From contig JABABI010000050.1 in NCBI GenBank assembly GCA_014238335.1, positions 1 to 51,091 of the forward strand: 51,091 nt of DNA. The letters run 5' to 3'. Below, piece by piece: positions 8,124-17,414 of the stretch (its first letter is position 1; each line of letters starts with the position of its first letter). Made by a program: the position numbers and the translations under genes. The stretch is from Fuerstiella sp. GTDB lineage: Bacteria; Planctomycetota; Planctomycetia; Planctomycetales; Planctomycetaceae. The notes under the pieces were generated by a model, which did no database searches, was not told the DNA's origin, and worked only from the letters and a program-made list of their open reading frames with translations.

Positions 8124-9152
8124 TCAGAAATCGTTCAGGGCCTCGCCGCCATCGCGTGTGCCGAGCCCTCGCCAAATCGCCAGATCGATGTTCTCAGAAA
8201 TTGATCTGCATGAGCCATCTACCAACGCTACCTGAACGACTCCTTCGTGGTAGCTGCGCGATGTGATGATAGCGTAGCTGGGACTGCCGCCTGTGCCGTT
8301 CTTTCCTTCCTGCCACGAATTGTAATCGCATGCTTCGTACGTTGTCGTGCCGTCGGAGCAGGTTGTGTTCGTATTGGGATTCATTGTCGTCGTAAAGCCG
8401 TGATGGTGAACTCGACCATCCGGCCATTCTGTGTGTCCGGTGTCCTTGAATTGAGAACCACTGGCGATTGCGGCTTCGGCGTCAGCGGTGGTTTGAGGGA
8501 CTGCGGTGGTGACAGGTCCTCCGTTGCGACGGTACGGCGTCCACGCTTTGACTTCAGCGGCCAGCAGAGTGTTACTCGTTCCATCCGTGAAGGCCGCCAT
8601 TCGCAATTTCGAATTCGGATAGAACGCGCCGTCGCCACCGCGACCAGTTGTCGGATCGTAAACAAACCATGTGCCAAAGCTGAAGCCGTAGGATGTGGGG
8701 TACAAGGTGACTTTGCCGCTGCCGGGATCACGAGCCTCATCGCTGCGGGGATCGCTGGGGCAGGAGTAGCCAGGAATCTTCAGCCCGTCGATGGCCTGTT
8801 GAAAGTCCCAGGCAAGAGTCAGGTCGACATTGTTGTACAAATTGCCCTGGTCCAGGAATGGCAGGATGCGGCCATGGACTCCCCACGAACCGTTGTTGCC
8901 GGTCGAGGTGATGGATGGGTTGATACAGGCGCTGGGGGGCAGCACAGTTGCCACATCAATGTAGTTGTGAACAGCCAGAGCCAACTGCTTCAGGTTGTTT
9001 TTGCACTGTGTCCTGCGAGCCGCTTCGCGTGCCTGCTGCACGGCGGGCAGCAGTAGCGCAATCAAGATGGCGATAATTGCTATTACAACCAGCAGTTCGA
9101 TGAGTGTGAATCCGGGTTTGTGGAGGCGTCGAGGTCGGGGAGCGTCTGGCAT
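8124..9152 (-). CDS. DUF1559 prepilin-like protein (first of two tandem copies)
   Basis: A 342-aa planctomycete-type DUF1559 protein. It has a prepilin-type signal (GFTLIELLVVIAIIAILIALLLPAVQQAREAARR, split here: GFTLIELL then a long hydrophobic helix ending at AARRTQCKNNLKQ). The C-terminus shows the diagnostic H-x9-DG motif (HEGVVQVALVDGS). Such proteins are expected to be processed by prepilin peptidase and exported as pseudopilin-like fibres or surface proteins. The start is uncertain: ATG at 9152 (used), ATG at 9170 or GTG at 9263 are all in frame. It is convergent with madM. Confidence 0.9.
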   Translation of the reverse strand: MPDAPRPRRLHKPGFTLIELLVVIAIIAILIALLLPAVQQAREAARRTQCKNNLKQLALAVHNYIDVATVLPPSACINPSITSTGNNGSWGVHGRILPFLDQGNLYNNVDLTLAWDFQQAIDGLKIPGYSCPSDPRSDEARDPGSGKVTLYPTSYGFSFGTWFVYDPTTGRGGDGAFYPNSKLRMAAFTDGTSNTLLAAEVKAWTPYRRNGGPVTTAVPQTTADAEAAIASGSQFKDTGHTEWPDGRVHHHGFTTTMNPNTNTTCSDGTTTYEACDYNSWQEGKNGTGGSPSYAIITSRSYHEGVVQVALVDGSCRSISENIDLAIWRGLGTRDGGEALNDF

Positions 9153-9366
9153 TGTTGATTCCAACGTCATGGAGAAGGGGACAAACTCTTCGATCGGCCA
9201 TCGAACAGCACATCGCATGCCGATCGCTGTCGTCAGCAAAACAAGGCGTTCTGTTCTGCCCACAGCGACGAACTACCGGAGTTTCCGTCGACAGTGGCAA
9301 TCCATCCCTCATGGAGATGGTGACTCGTCATACGCTGTCCATTAGCTTTGCTGTCCGGGCAGGAAC

Positions 9367-9396
9367 AAAAAGAGACGTGCCCCGCGGCACGTCTCT
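9367..9396 (-). terminator. Rho-independent terminator of the upstream DUF1559 gene
   Basis: AGAGACGTGCC (9371-9381) and GGCACGTCTCT (9386-9396) form a perfect 11-bp stem with a CCGC loop. Read on the minus strand the stem is followed by TTTTT, 24 bp beyond the stop of the gene at 9420. Confidence 0.85.
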
Positions 9397-9419
9397 GAGT
9401 TAGCAAGATAACAAATACC

Positions 9420-10433
9420 TTAGAACTCGCCTACGACATTGCCATCATCTCTTTGACCAAGGTTTCTCCATGTTCCCAGATCGATGTTTTCGCTGATACT
9501 GCGCACGGAGCCATCCATCAATACCGTGTTGACAATGCCTGTGTGCCAACTGCGAGCCGTCACTGCCGCGTACGTTGGAGTTGCACATGTTTTGTCCTCA
9601 CGACAGGAGGTGTAATCTCCTTCGTCCGGCCGCGTGCCGCCCGGGACATTGACGATTGAGTTCGGCGGTAATGTAACCGTTGCACCGGTCTGATGCACAC
9701 GCCCGTCAACCCATTCTGTGTGGCCGCTTTCAGACTTATTACTGCCACCTGCCGCGATCAAAGCATCGACGTCAGCTGCGGTGTTCGGAATCGCGGACGT
9801 TCCCGTGTCACCGTCCCGGTTGTAGGCAGTAAATGCCTTGACTTCCATAAAGCCGAGCGTGTTGCTTGTCCCGTCCGTGAAATGTGCAGTACTAAACCTG
9901 GAGTTGGGTGCGAAGGCTCCGTTTCCAATCTGGCGAGTTGCGTTGGTCCACACGCGCCACGTTCCGCCGTTGTATCCGTATGTGATCGGGTAATGGATGG
10001 AGCTGCCGCTGCTGCCCACTCTCTGCTTGTCGTTTACGTCACTCGGACAAAGATAGGCGTTCACCCTTTGGGTTGCGATTCCCAGATTTGCAGGATCACC
10101 GTAAGCGAGGCTGAGGTCCGCCTGGTTGTAGAGATTGGATTCCTCAAGATACGGCAGGAGGCGTGCATGTATGGACCATTCACCGCCTGGAGTGTTGGTT
10201 GTGCTGATATCGGACACAAACGCGGGCGGAAACTTTGTGTAGACGTCCAGATAGTTGTGCAGCGCCAACCCAATCTGTTTGAGGTTGTTCTTGCACTGAG
10301 TGCGTCTGGCAGCTTCGCGGGCCTGCTGTACGGCGGGCAGCAGCAGGGCGATGAGAATTGCGATGATCGCAATCACAACCAACAGTTCGATGAGCGTAAA
10401 ACCATTCTTACGATAATGTTGCGCGGATTTCAT
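9420..10433 (-). CDS. DUF1559 prepilin-like protein (second tandem copy)
   Basis: A 337-aa paralogue of the neighbouring DUF1559 gene, starting MKSAQHYRKNGFTLIELL. The ATG at 10433 has AAGGA about 7 bp upstream. The prepilin helix and the segment REAARRTQCKNNLKQ are almost identical to the first copy. The H-x9-DG motif is HTGIVNTVLMDGS near the C-terminus. The two proteins diverge in the middle domain, as usual in this expanded family. A strong terminator separates the two copies, so they are probably expressed independently. Confidence 0.93.
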   Translation of the reverse strand: MKSAQHYRKNGFTLIELLVVIAIIAILIALLLPAVQQAREAARRTQCKNNLKQIGLALHNYLDVYTKFPPAFVSDISTTNTPGGEWSIHARLLPYLEESNLYNQADLSLAYGDPANLGIATQRVNAYLCPSDVNDKQRVGSSGSSIHYPITYGYNGGTWRVWTNATRQIGNGAFAPNSRFSTAHFTDGTSNTLGFMEVKAFTAYNRDGDTGTSAIPNTAADVDALIAAGGSNKSESGHTEWVDGRVHQTGATVTLPPNSIVNVPGGTRPDEGDYTSCREDKTCATPTYAAVTARSWHTGIVNTVLMDGSVRSISENIDLGTWRNLGQRDDGNVVGEF

Positions 10434-10550
10434 TGCACGATCCTTTTCCAAAACAATCAGAGGGAATGCCGCTTTCACATGAAAGACGGCTGGCTCCGAG
10501 CATGGCTGGCTGTGCAATGACGCAATCCGGCTGGCTTTAGCTTCGGTGTG

Positions 10551-10579
10551 TTGACACTGAGATTCAGTCTCATTATGGT
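10551..10579 (+). promoter_or_regulatory. Predicted promoter with Fur-like box in the spacer, upstream of hemP-feoA-feoB
   Basis: A perfect -35 hexamer TTGACA (10551-10556) is separated by exactly 17 bp from TATGGT (10574-10579, 4/6 match to TATAAT). The spacer contains the near-palindrome TGAGATT-C-AGTCTCA (10558-10572). This fits the 7-1-7 Fur arrangement TGATAAT-N-ATTATCA at 10 of 14 arm positions. The downstream genes are iron and haem uptake genes, so iron-dependent repression is a reasonable inference. Confidence 0.6.
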
Positions 10580-10693
10580 ACGCGTTCTGCCGGCAGGATC
10601 AAGCTTCTGCCTTAGCTTATTTCTGGTTTTACTGAATGCGGGAAGATGCTGCTGCGAAGCCGCGCCACCGCGAGCACATATTGGGGCTGATTT

Positions 10694-10879
10694 GTGACAA
10701 CCGCCCAAAATGGTCAATCAGACGCCGACGCCGACGCCGCTACGCACCAGCCAGGCCAACGCCCCAGCGAAATCAGTTTTGAACAGCTTTCTCGGGGCCA
10801 TAAAGAAGTTGTGATCGAACACGACGGCAAGCTGTATCGTCTGCGGCTGACTCGAAAGGGCGGTTTGATCCTGAACTAG
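10694..10879 (+). CDS. hemP: Hemin uptake protein HemP
   Basis: A 61-aa protein with the HemP/HmuP signature in its C-terminal half: RGHKEVVIEHDGKLYRLRL followed by TRKGGLILN. HemP proteins are small (about 60 aa) and take part in haem-uptake regulation. The only suitable start is GTG at 10694, with GGGG nearby. It lies about 115 bp downstream of the Fur-like promoter and upstream of feoAB on the same strand. Confidence 0.88.
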   Translation: MTTAQNGQSDADADAATHQPGQRPSEISFEQLSRGHKEVVIEHDGKLYRLRLTRKGGLILN

Positions 10880-11213
10880 CGCCAAGTCAGGCATGTTTTG
10901 ATGAACGTCCCTGCCCCAGGCGATGTCTTGAGACTCACCGATACATTGGCTGACACAGTTGCCTTCCCCTTTACATGAACCCAGGAAATTAAGAATGTGG
11001 AATTCGCTCGGCTATGGATGCATCGAACGAATTTTGATACGACACGCGTTGCCTCACGTGCACGAGATTGTGCGCAGCCGGTCAGGGCGTGGTCAGGACC
11101 TCGGTCATGCCCCGACTTCCGCACTGCGCCAGGACTCCGGTCTGTTACCCCTCCAGTAAATGCCGTGGATGGTTCCATTGGCTCAACCAGTCCATTCCCT
11201 CCGTTACCGTTTA
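10880..11213. other. Spacer between hemP and feoA
   Basis: A 334-bp stretch with no recognisable gene. Overlapping frames run through it but match nothing known. No clear terminator follows hemP, so read-through from the hemP promoter into feoA is possible. Confidence 0.5.
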
Positions 11214-11498
11214 ATGTCTCAAATAACTCTATCCCATGCCGGCCCCGGTACATTCCGCTGCATCGAGATCACGGGCGAGGGAGAACCGGCCATCCGCCTG
11301 AAGCGCATGGGAATTTGCAGTGGTCGTCACATCACGATCGTTCAATCCGGCGATCCCATGATTTTGCGAGTGGTCGGAGCACGCATCGGATTATCGCGTG
11401 AACTGGCTGCCACCGTGATTGTGGACAGTAATGGCGTAAACACAGATCACGTCGCGAGCGCAGCGAACGCCTCCTGTAACGGAGAGAATCGTGACTGA
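11214..11498 (+). CDS. feoA: Ferrous iron transport protein A (FeoA, SH3-like domain)
   Basis: A 94-aa protein from ATG 11214. It has the FeoA core pattern: IRLKRMGICSGRHITIVQSG, then DPMILRVVGARIGLSRELA. FeoA is a small cytoplasmic SH3-like protein that works with FeoB. An in-frame ATG at 11160 would add 18 residues without family support. Its end overlaps the GTG start of feoB by 8 bp. Confidence 0.88.
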   Translation: MSQITLSHAGPGTFRCIEITGEGEPAIRLKRMGICSGRHITIVQSGDPMILRVVGARIGLSRELAATVIVDSNGVNTDHVASAANASCNGENRD

Positions 11499-13614
11499 GA
11501 TCTGTCACGAATCAAACGCGTCAGTACCGCCGCCCCATGCAGTGAACCCAGACGGTGCCACGGTCGCTTTGGTTGGAAACCCAAACACCGGCAAGACGAC
11601 ACTGTTCAACAAGCTGACCGGCCTGCGTGCCAAAACCGCCAACTTTCCTGGAATTACGGTCGACCTGAGAAGTGGGCGAGTAAAGCTGCCCAGTGGTTAT
11701 GTCAAGGTTGTCGACCTTCCCGGACTTTACAGTCTGCAGGCGGTGAGCCCCGAAGAGCAGGTCACGGTAAACGCACTGGCAGGGGACCTTGCTGAAAATC
11801 CGGTCCCGGACGTTGTTGTGCTTGTTCTGGACGCCACAAATCTCGAACGCAATCTTGTTCTGGCCAGCGAAGTCCTTGATCTTCGACTGCCAACCGTCGT
11901 CGCTCTGAATCAAAGCGACGCGGCACGCGTCGCCGACATTAGAATCGACGTGTCGCAGCTTTCGGACGAACTGAAATGCCAGGTCGTGCCCGTGAGTGCT
12001 CGAACGGGCGAAGGTCTGGATTCACTTCGTTTGATTGTTGATGAAACACTTTCCGGCAAGCTGCCGATTCTCGCACAGGATCATCAATCGTGTACGGTTG
12101 GGTGCACAGGCTGCACCTTCGCTGCCCGTTTCGACTGGGCCGAACGCGTATCGTCGGACAACATACAGGTGCCCCCGACACAGGGGCGGCGGACGGATGC
12201 CATTGATCGGGTGCTGACGAAACCCGTTGTTGGTGTGGCCGCATTTATGAGTATCATGCTGGTCGTCTTCTACCTGATCTTTTCGCTGGCCAACATTCCG
12301 ATGGACATGGTCGACGGCGCATTCGGTACCATGGGGGCCAGCGCAGAGCGTCTGATTCCGAAAGGACCGGTGCATGCGGGCTTGTGGTTTGGCACTGTTT
12401 TCTGCCTGTCGATAAGCCTGTTGGCAGCCGGCTACGCGGCTGCCGGTATTTCGTATAGTCGCAGGAACAGCGTGACTGCCATCGCCATCGCCATCGCCGT
12501 ATCGCTTCTGCCGGTGGAAGATTTTCGCAGCCTGCTGGTTGACGGGGTGATCGGTGGCGTCGGTGGAGTCATCATTTTTCTGCCGCAGATCTGCATTCTG
12601 TTCTTCTTTATCTCACTACTGGAAGACAGCGGCTATATGGCGCGGGCCGCCTTCGTGATGGAACGGCTGATGCAGTTTGTGGGATTGCCCGGAAAAGCGT
12701 TCGTACCAATGCTGTCAGCTCACGCGTGTGCCATCCCTGGGATCATGGCCGCGCGAGTTATTGAAAACTGGCGAGATCGTCTTGTGACCATTCTGGTGTT
12801 GCCACTGCTGACCTGTTCCGCCCGGCTGCCGGTCTACACGATGATTGCAGCGCTGCTGTTCAGTGATTCGCCGTTTAATGCGGCGATGGTTTTTGTTGGT
12901 GCCTACGTTTTGGGAATTGCAGCGGCACTACTTTCTGCCTGGTGTCTTAAGAAAACAATTTTGCGAGGTGTCCCGATTCCGCTGGTGATCGAACTGCCTT
13001 CCTACCGCATTCCCAGCGTGCGGAACGCACTCGCCACAGTGATCGATCGAGGCACCGTGTTTGTTCGTCAGGCAGGGACCGTGATACTGATGATATCCGT
13101 GGTTCTGTGGGCGCTGGCGACATATCCCAAGCGGCCTGACTCGCCCACAGCGGATGCAGCGCTCGAACAGTCGGCTGCAGAGGAAGAGGAAGCGCTGGCG
13201 TATTCGTTTGCGGGACGGGCGGGCCGCCTGGTGGAACCGATCTTCCGTCCACTTGGATTTGACTGGAAGATCAATGTCGGCGTTCTGACTTCATTTGCGG
13301 CCAGAGAAGTGGTAGTGTCGACATTCGCCATCGTCTACGGAATCGGAGAAGACTCGGCCGAACACGAGGCCACACTTGTCGAGACGTTGCGGCGTCAGAC
13401 CAGGCCGGATGGAAGTCCCGTATTTACGAAAGCCACCGGCTTCAGTCTGCTGGTCTTTTTTGTGCTGGCGATGCAGTGCCTGCCGACTCAGGCCGTGACC
13501 AAACGCGAGACCGGCTCATGGAAATGGGCCGTTTTCCAGCTCGTCTACATGTCAGCGATGGCCTATGTGGCCGCATTGGTTACATTTCAGTCCTGCACGG
13601 CACTGGGATTCTGA
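11491..13614 (+). CDS. feoB: Ferrous iron transport protein B
   Basis: A 707-aa Fe(II) permease. The N-terminal G domain has G1 GNPNTGKT (29-36), G3 DLPG (75-78), G4 NQSD (140-143) and G5 SARTGEG. A cysteine cluster (SCTVGCTGC) sits in the linker. The membrane part has the two Gate repeats (LLEDSGYMARAAFVMERLM, then MLSAHACAIPGIMAARVIENWRD-type text) and a C-terminal segment QCLPTQAVTKRETGSWKWA. The GTG start is preceded by GGAGA and overlaps feoA, indicating translational coupling. Confidence 0.96.
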   Translation: MTEICHESNASVPPPHAVNPDGATVALVGNPNTGKTTLFNKLTGLRAKTANFPGITVDLRSGRVKLPSGYVKVVDLPGLYSLQAVSPEEQVTVNALAGDLAENPVPDVVVLVLDATNLERNLVLASEVLDLRLPTVVALNQSDAARVADIRIDVSQLSDELKCQVVPVSARTGEGLDSLRLIVDETLSGKLPILAQDHQSCTVGCTGCTFAARFDWAERVSSDNIQVPPTQGRRTDAIDRVLTKPVVGVAAFMSIMLVVFYLIFSLANIPMDMVDGAFGTMGASAERLIPKGPVHAGLWFGTVFCLSISLLAAGYAAAGISYSRRNSVTAIAIAIAVSLLPVEDFRSLLVDGVIGGVGGVIIFLPQICILFFFISLLEDSGYMARAAFVMERLMQFVGLPGKAFVPMLSAHACAIPGIMAARVIENWRDRLVTILVLPLLTCSARLPVYTMIAALLFSDSPFNAAMVFVGAYVLGIAAALLSAWCLKKTILRGVPIPLVIELPSYRIPSVRNALATVIDRGTVFVRQAGTVILMISVVLWALATYPKRPDSPTADAALEQSAAEEEEALAYSFAGRAGRLVEPIFRPLGFDWKINVGVLTSFAAREVVVSTFAIVYGIGEDSAEHEATLVETLRRQTRPDGSPVFTKATGFSLLVFFVLAMQCLPTQAVTKRETGSWKWAVFQLVYMSAMAYVAALVTFQSCTALGF

Positions 13615-13740
13615 CAAAAGCGCAGTCCGCTCGAACGTGCCTGCGGCGTACGTGTTCAGGCAGGAAACCATGGACTCCCGTGACCTGACATGTGTGCCGA
13701 CCGGTTCGAATAAATATCCAACACAGATCAACGCCAAGAC

Positions 13741-15093
13741 ATGTCCAAAGACAATCAAAAGGCTCAAAAAATCAAGCCGCAGACGCTTCGCGGGTTTCGG
13801 GACTTCCTGCCAGACCAGATGATGGCCCGCGAACACCTGATCGATACGGCTCGATTCGTGTATCGCAGTTATGGTTTCGCGCCGATCGACACGCCGGCAC
13901 TGGAATATGCCGAAGTGTTGCTGGGAAAGGGAGGCGACGAGTCTGACAAGCAGGTCTTTCGGTTTACGGATCAGGGGGCTCGCGATGTGGCCATGCGGTT
14001 CGATCTGACCGTCCCTCTGGCACGCTATTCAGCTCAGCACATTCAGGAACTGGGTACTCCGTTTCGCAGGTACCACATCGGGCCGGTCTGGCGAGGCGAA
14101 CGGCCGGCTCGTGGTCGTTATCGCGAGTTCATGCAGTGCGACTTCGATACCATCGGCAGCGACAGCAATGCAGCCGACATCGAAACGCTGATGGTCATTA
14201 ATGATCTGTTTGAACGCATCGGTATTGAACGGTTCACGATGCGAGTGAACAATCGCATGGTCCTGAACGGACTGCTCGCAAAAAACGGTCTGGAAGATCA
14301 GGCGCCGGGCATCCTTCGAGTGCTGGACAAGCTGAGTAAGATCGGCCGCGACAAAGTGGTGGACGAAATGGTCGGCAAGGTCGGTATCCGCAAAGAGCAG
14401 GCGGACAGCGTGCTCGACATGGCGCAACTGCAGGGCAGCCCTGTCGAAATTATGTCATCGCTTGAAAAGATGCTGAGTGGCAACGACGTTGGTGAAGCGG
14501 GACTGGCCAACCTTCGCGAACTCTTCCAGACCGTCAGTGACTGCGGCCTGCCGGAAGGACGTGTGAGCCTGGACGTGTCGATCGCTCGGGGGCTGGACTA
14601 CTACACCGGCACGATTTACGAAACGTTCCTGGGGGATCTTCCGGAAATCGGCAGCGTGTGTTCAGGGGGTCGCTACGACAACCTGGCCGCAAAATTCACT
14701 TCACAGAAACTTCCAGGTGTCGGTGCCAGCCTGGGGCTCGACCGCATGCTGGCAGCGATGGAAGAGCTCGGCATGACAGAAACAGCGACCACGCCGGCTC
14801 CGGTACTGGTCACGATGTTCGAGCGCAGCCGCGCCAGCAGCTACATCGCCATCGCCCGCCGTCTGCGTGCGGAAGGAATCGGCGTCGAAGTTTTTCCTGA
14901 GGCCAAGGGAATTGGCAAGCAGATGAAATACGCGGACAGGAAGGGCTTTAAAGTCGCCCTGATCGCCGGTGCTGATGAATTCGAGGCTGGAAACTGGCAG
15001 ATCAAGGGGCTTGCAGATGGTTCGCAACAGGAAGTCACTGACAATGATGTTGTCGACGTTGTGAAGTCTTTGCTGACCGCAGGCAAACGTTAG
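13741..15093 (+). CDS. hisS: Histidyl-tRNA synthetase
   Basis: A 450-aa class II aminoacyl-tRNA synthetase. Family landmarks are GFRDFLP near the start, motif 2 (FRRYHIGPVWRGERPARGRYREF), the histidine-A loop ARGLDYYTGTIYE and the GGRYDNL motif, followed by the C-terminal anticodon-binding domain. It charges tRNA-His in the cytoplasm. Spacing from feoB is 126 bp. No T-box or tRNA-like leader was recognised upstream. Confidence 0.96.
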   Translation: MSKDNQKAQKIKPQTLRGFRDFLPDQMMAREHLIDTARFVYRSYGFAPIDTPALEYAEVLLGKGGDESDKQVFRFTDQGARDVAMRFDLTVPLARYSAQHIQELGTPFRRYHIGPVWRGERPARGRYREFMQCDFDTIGSDSNAADIETLMVINDLFERIGIERFTMRVNNRMVLNGLLAKNGLEDQAPGILRVLDKLSKIGRDKVVDEMVGKVGIRKEQADSVLDMAQLQGSPVEIMSSLEKMLSGNDVGEAGLANLRELFQTVSDCGLPEGRVSLDVSIARGLDYYTGTIYETFLGDLPEIGSVCSGGRYDNLAAKFTSQKLPGVGASLGLDRMLAAMEELGMTETATTPAPVLVTMFERSRASSYIAIARRLRAEGIGVEVFPEAKGIGKQMKYADRKGFKVALIAGADEFEAGNWQIKGLADGSQQEVTDNDVVDVVKSLLTAGKR

Positions 15094-15224
15094 TAAGCGA
15101 TTGAAAAAGCGGGTCAGGAACCAATAGCCGGAACGGCCCTTCGGGTGCTTTGCACTAGTGGCTCCAGCTCCCTTTTTCCCGGCCCGACTCGGTCGTTCCA
15201 TAGATCAGGGGAAAGACAACAGAC

Positions 15225-17414
15225 ATGAAGCGACCACGCAGCGGGGGCGGATGGAAAGCCATCGGATACAGCATGAAACTTGCCAGTCGAGTCGGCTGGT
15301 GGAAAATGTGGAAGGCTATGCGGTCGAAGAACGCGTGCAAGACCTGCGCCGTTGGAATGGGTGGGCAGCTGGGCGGCATGGTCAACGAAGGCGGCTATTT
15401 CCCGGAAGTCTGCAAGAAGTCGTTCCAGGCGATGGCGTCTGACTTGCAGGACGCCATTCCGTCAGCTTTCTGGCAGCAGTACGACATTCACAAGCTGAGA
15501 AGCATGACGCCTCGGCAGCTGGAACACTGCGGCCGCATTGTCGAACCTGTGCTGCTGGAACAGGGAGCTTCCAATTATCGGTCCATCAGCTGGGATGAGG
15601 CTCTGCAGCGAATGTCAGATGGTATGACGTCTGCCGGCCCTGAACGCAGTTTTTTCTATGCGAGCGGTCGGTCGTCCAACGAAGCTGGCTTCCTGCTGCA
15701 GCTGATGTCGCGTTTGTTCGGGACAAACTACGTCAACAACTGCAGCTACTATTGCCATCAGGCCAGCGGAGTGGGTCTGGGGTCCAGCATCGGCACGGGT
15801 GCGGGCACTGTGCGTCTGGATGATCTTAATCACACGGACCTGTACATTCTGATCGGGGCCAATCCTTCATCGAATCATCCGCGATTGATGAAATCATTGA
15901 TGGAGATTCGACGCCGCGGCGGAAAGGTGATCGTTGTCAATCCGGTAAAGGAACTCGGGTTGATGAACTTTCGAATTCCCAGCGACGTGAAGAGTCTGCT
16001 GTTCGGCTCGGAAATTGCCAGTAGTTACGTGCAGCCACACATCGGCGGCGACATGGCGTGGCTGCTGGGAGTGGCAAAGGAAATTTTGGACCGTGGCAAA
16101 CAGGACCAGACATTTGTTGACCAGCACACTGAAGGTTTTACAGAGTTTCGACGACTGGTCGAAGCGACATCGTGGGACGACATCGTCGCCAACAGCGGTG
16201 TTCCCCAAGAACAGATTCAGCAGATCGCAGAACATTACATTTCAGCAGACAACGTGGTTATCGGCTGGTGCATGGGAATCACTCACCACCTGCACGGGAC
16301 AAACAGCGTGCAAATGATCGCCAACGTAGCGTTGCTGCGAGGCATGGTGGGGCGTCGCAAAGCCGGCGTGATGCCAATTCGCGGACACAGCAACGTGCAG
16401 GGTCTGGGTTCCGTTGGCGTGACACCGGCGTTGAAGATGGCACTGCTGCAGAAGCTGGAAGAACGACTGGGAATCAAAGTTCCCACAAGTCCCGGCTATG
16501 ACACCATGGCCTGCATGAATGCAGCTCATCGCGGAGAAATGGATTTTTCACTGTGTCTGGGTGGCAACCTGTACGGCAGCAATCCCGACCCGAAGTACGC
16601 TGAAGAATCCATGAGCCGCCTGAAGACTCTGGTCTACATGTCGACCACGTTGAATACCGGGCACGCCTGGGGCCGAGGCACCGACACGCTGATCCTGCCT
16701 GTGCTGCCGCGTGATGAAGAGTCGCAGCCCACAACTCAGGAATCCATGTTCAGCTACGTACGTATGAGCGACGGCGGTGCCGCGCGTTTTGACGGGCCAC
16801 GCAGTGAGGTAGCCATTCTGTCGGATGTTGCTCAGCGCGTCTTTGGTCCCGACTGCGGCCTTGATTTTGAACGTCTGAAGAGCCACGCTGCATTGCGGGA
16901 ACTCATCGGGGAACTGGTGCCGGGCTACGAGGGCATGACAGGCATCAGAGACGACAAACAGGAATTCCACGTCACAGGACGTGCGATCGAACAGTACAAC
17001 TTCCCGACGGAAAGCGGCAAAGCCAGGTTTCACTCGCCGCCTTTGCCACAACGAGATTTTGCACAGGACGAATTTCGCCTGATGACCGTGCGTTCGGAGG
17101 GGCAATTCAACAGTGTTGTCTATGAAGAGGAGGACCTGTATCGCGGCCAGGATCGTCGCGACGTTATTCTGATGAATGCGAACGACATCCGACAACTGGG
17201 GCTAACGGTAGATCAGCACGTTCGCGTCATGAGCGCGACCGGCGAATTGCGGATGCTGCTGGTTCGTGAATACGACGTTCGAGCGGGTAACGTGCTGATG
17301 TATTATCCGGAAGCCAATGTGCTGGTGCCGCACAGCGTCGATCCGCTGTCAAAGACACCGGGATTCAAGAGCGCAAAGGTGACCATTCGCGCAGAGCAGG
17401 CAGGTGTTGCATGA
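15225..17414 (+). CDS. FdhF/YdeP-family molybdopterin oxidoreductase (formate dehydrogenase-like alpha subunit)
   Basis: A 729-aa protein of the molybdopterin oxidoreductase superfamily. The N-terminus has CKTC (38-41) with CVGMGG-like text rather than a full 4-Cys cluster, as in the YdeP-like branch. Cys177-His178 in SYYCHQASGVGLG takes the place of the Sec/Cys-His pair that ligates Mo in FdhF. GANPSSNHPR and GHSNVQGLGSVG are typical of the cofactor-binding core. The C-terminal domain should bind the molybdopterin dinucleotide. The substrate is not shown by the sequence; formate is only the family precedent. The stop overlaps the mobB start, so cofactor maturation and enzyme are co-expressed. 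Confidence 0.88.
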   Translation: MKRPRSGGGWKAIGYSMKLASRVGWWKMWKAMRSKNACKTCAVGMGGQLGGMVNEGGYFPEVCKKSFQAMASDLQDAIPSAFWQQYDIHKLRSMTPRQLEHCGRIVEPVLLEQGASNYRSISWDEALQRMSDGMTSAGPERSFFYASGRSSNEAGFLLQLMSRLFGTNYVNNCSYYCHQASGVGLGSSIGTGAGTVRLDDLNHTDLYILIGANPSSNHPRLMKSLMEIRRRGGKVIVVNPVKELGLMNFRIPSDVKSLLFGSEIASSYVQPHIGGDMAWLLGVAKEILDRGKQDQTFVDQHTEGFTEFRRLVEATSWDDIVANSGVPQEQIQQIAEHYISADNVVIGWCMGITHHLHGTNSVQMIANVALLRGMVGRRKAGVMPIRGHSNVQGLGSVGVTPALKMALLQKLEERLGIKVPTSPGYDTMACMNAAHRGEMDFSLCLGGNLYGSNPDPKYAEESMSRLKTLVYMSTTLNTGHAWGRGTDTLILPVLPRDEESQPTTQESMFSYVRMSDGGAARFDGPRSEVAILSDVAQRVFGPDCGLDFERLKSHAALRELIGELVPGYEGMTGIRDDKQEFHVTGRAIEQYNFPTESGKARFHSPPLPQRDFAQDEFRLMTVRSEGQFNSVVYEEEDLYRGQDRRDVILMNANDIRQLGLTVDQHVRVMSATGELRMLLVREYDVRAGNVLMYYPEANVLVPHSVDPLSKTPGFKSAKVTIRAEQAGVA

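Noticed and set aside
8247..9056. Long plus-strand frame (269 codons) opposite the first DUF1559 gene
   Set aside because: It is antisense to a certain DUF1559 coding sequence and its product has no recognisable motif; a shadow of codon bias.
9693..10520. Long plus-strand frame (275 codons) opposite the second DUF1559 gene
   Set aside because: Same reason: antisense to a certain gene, no domain.
10997..11401. 134-codon plus-strand frame overlapping the start of feoA
   Set aside because: Different frame from feoA, Arg/Pro-rich without motif; feoA and its overlap with feoB explain the region.
13690..13725. tRNA T-arm-like GGTTCGAAT upstream of hisS
   Set aside because: No acceptor stem or anticodon arm could be assembled around it.
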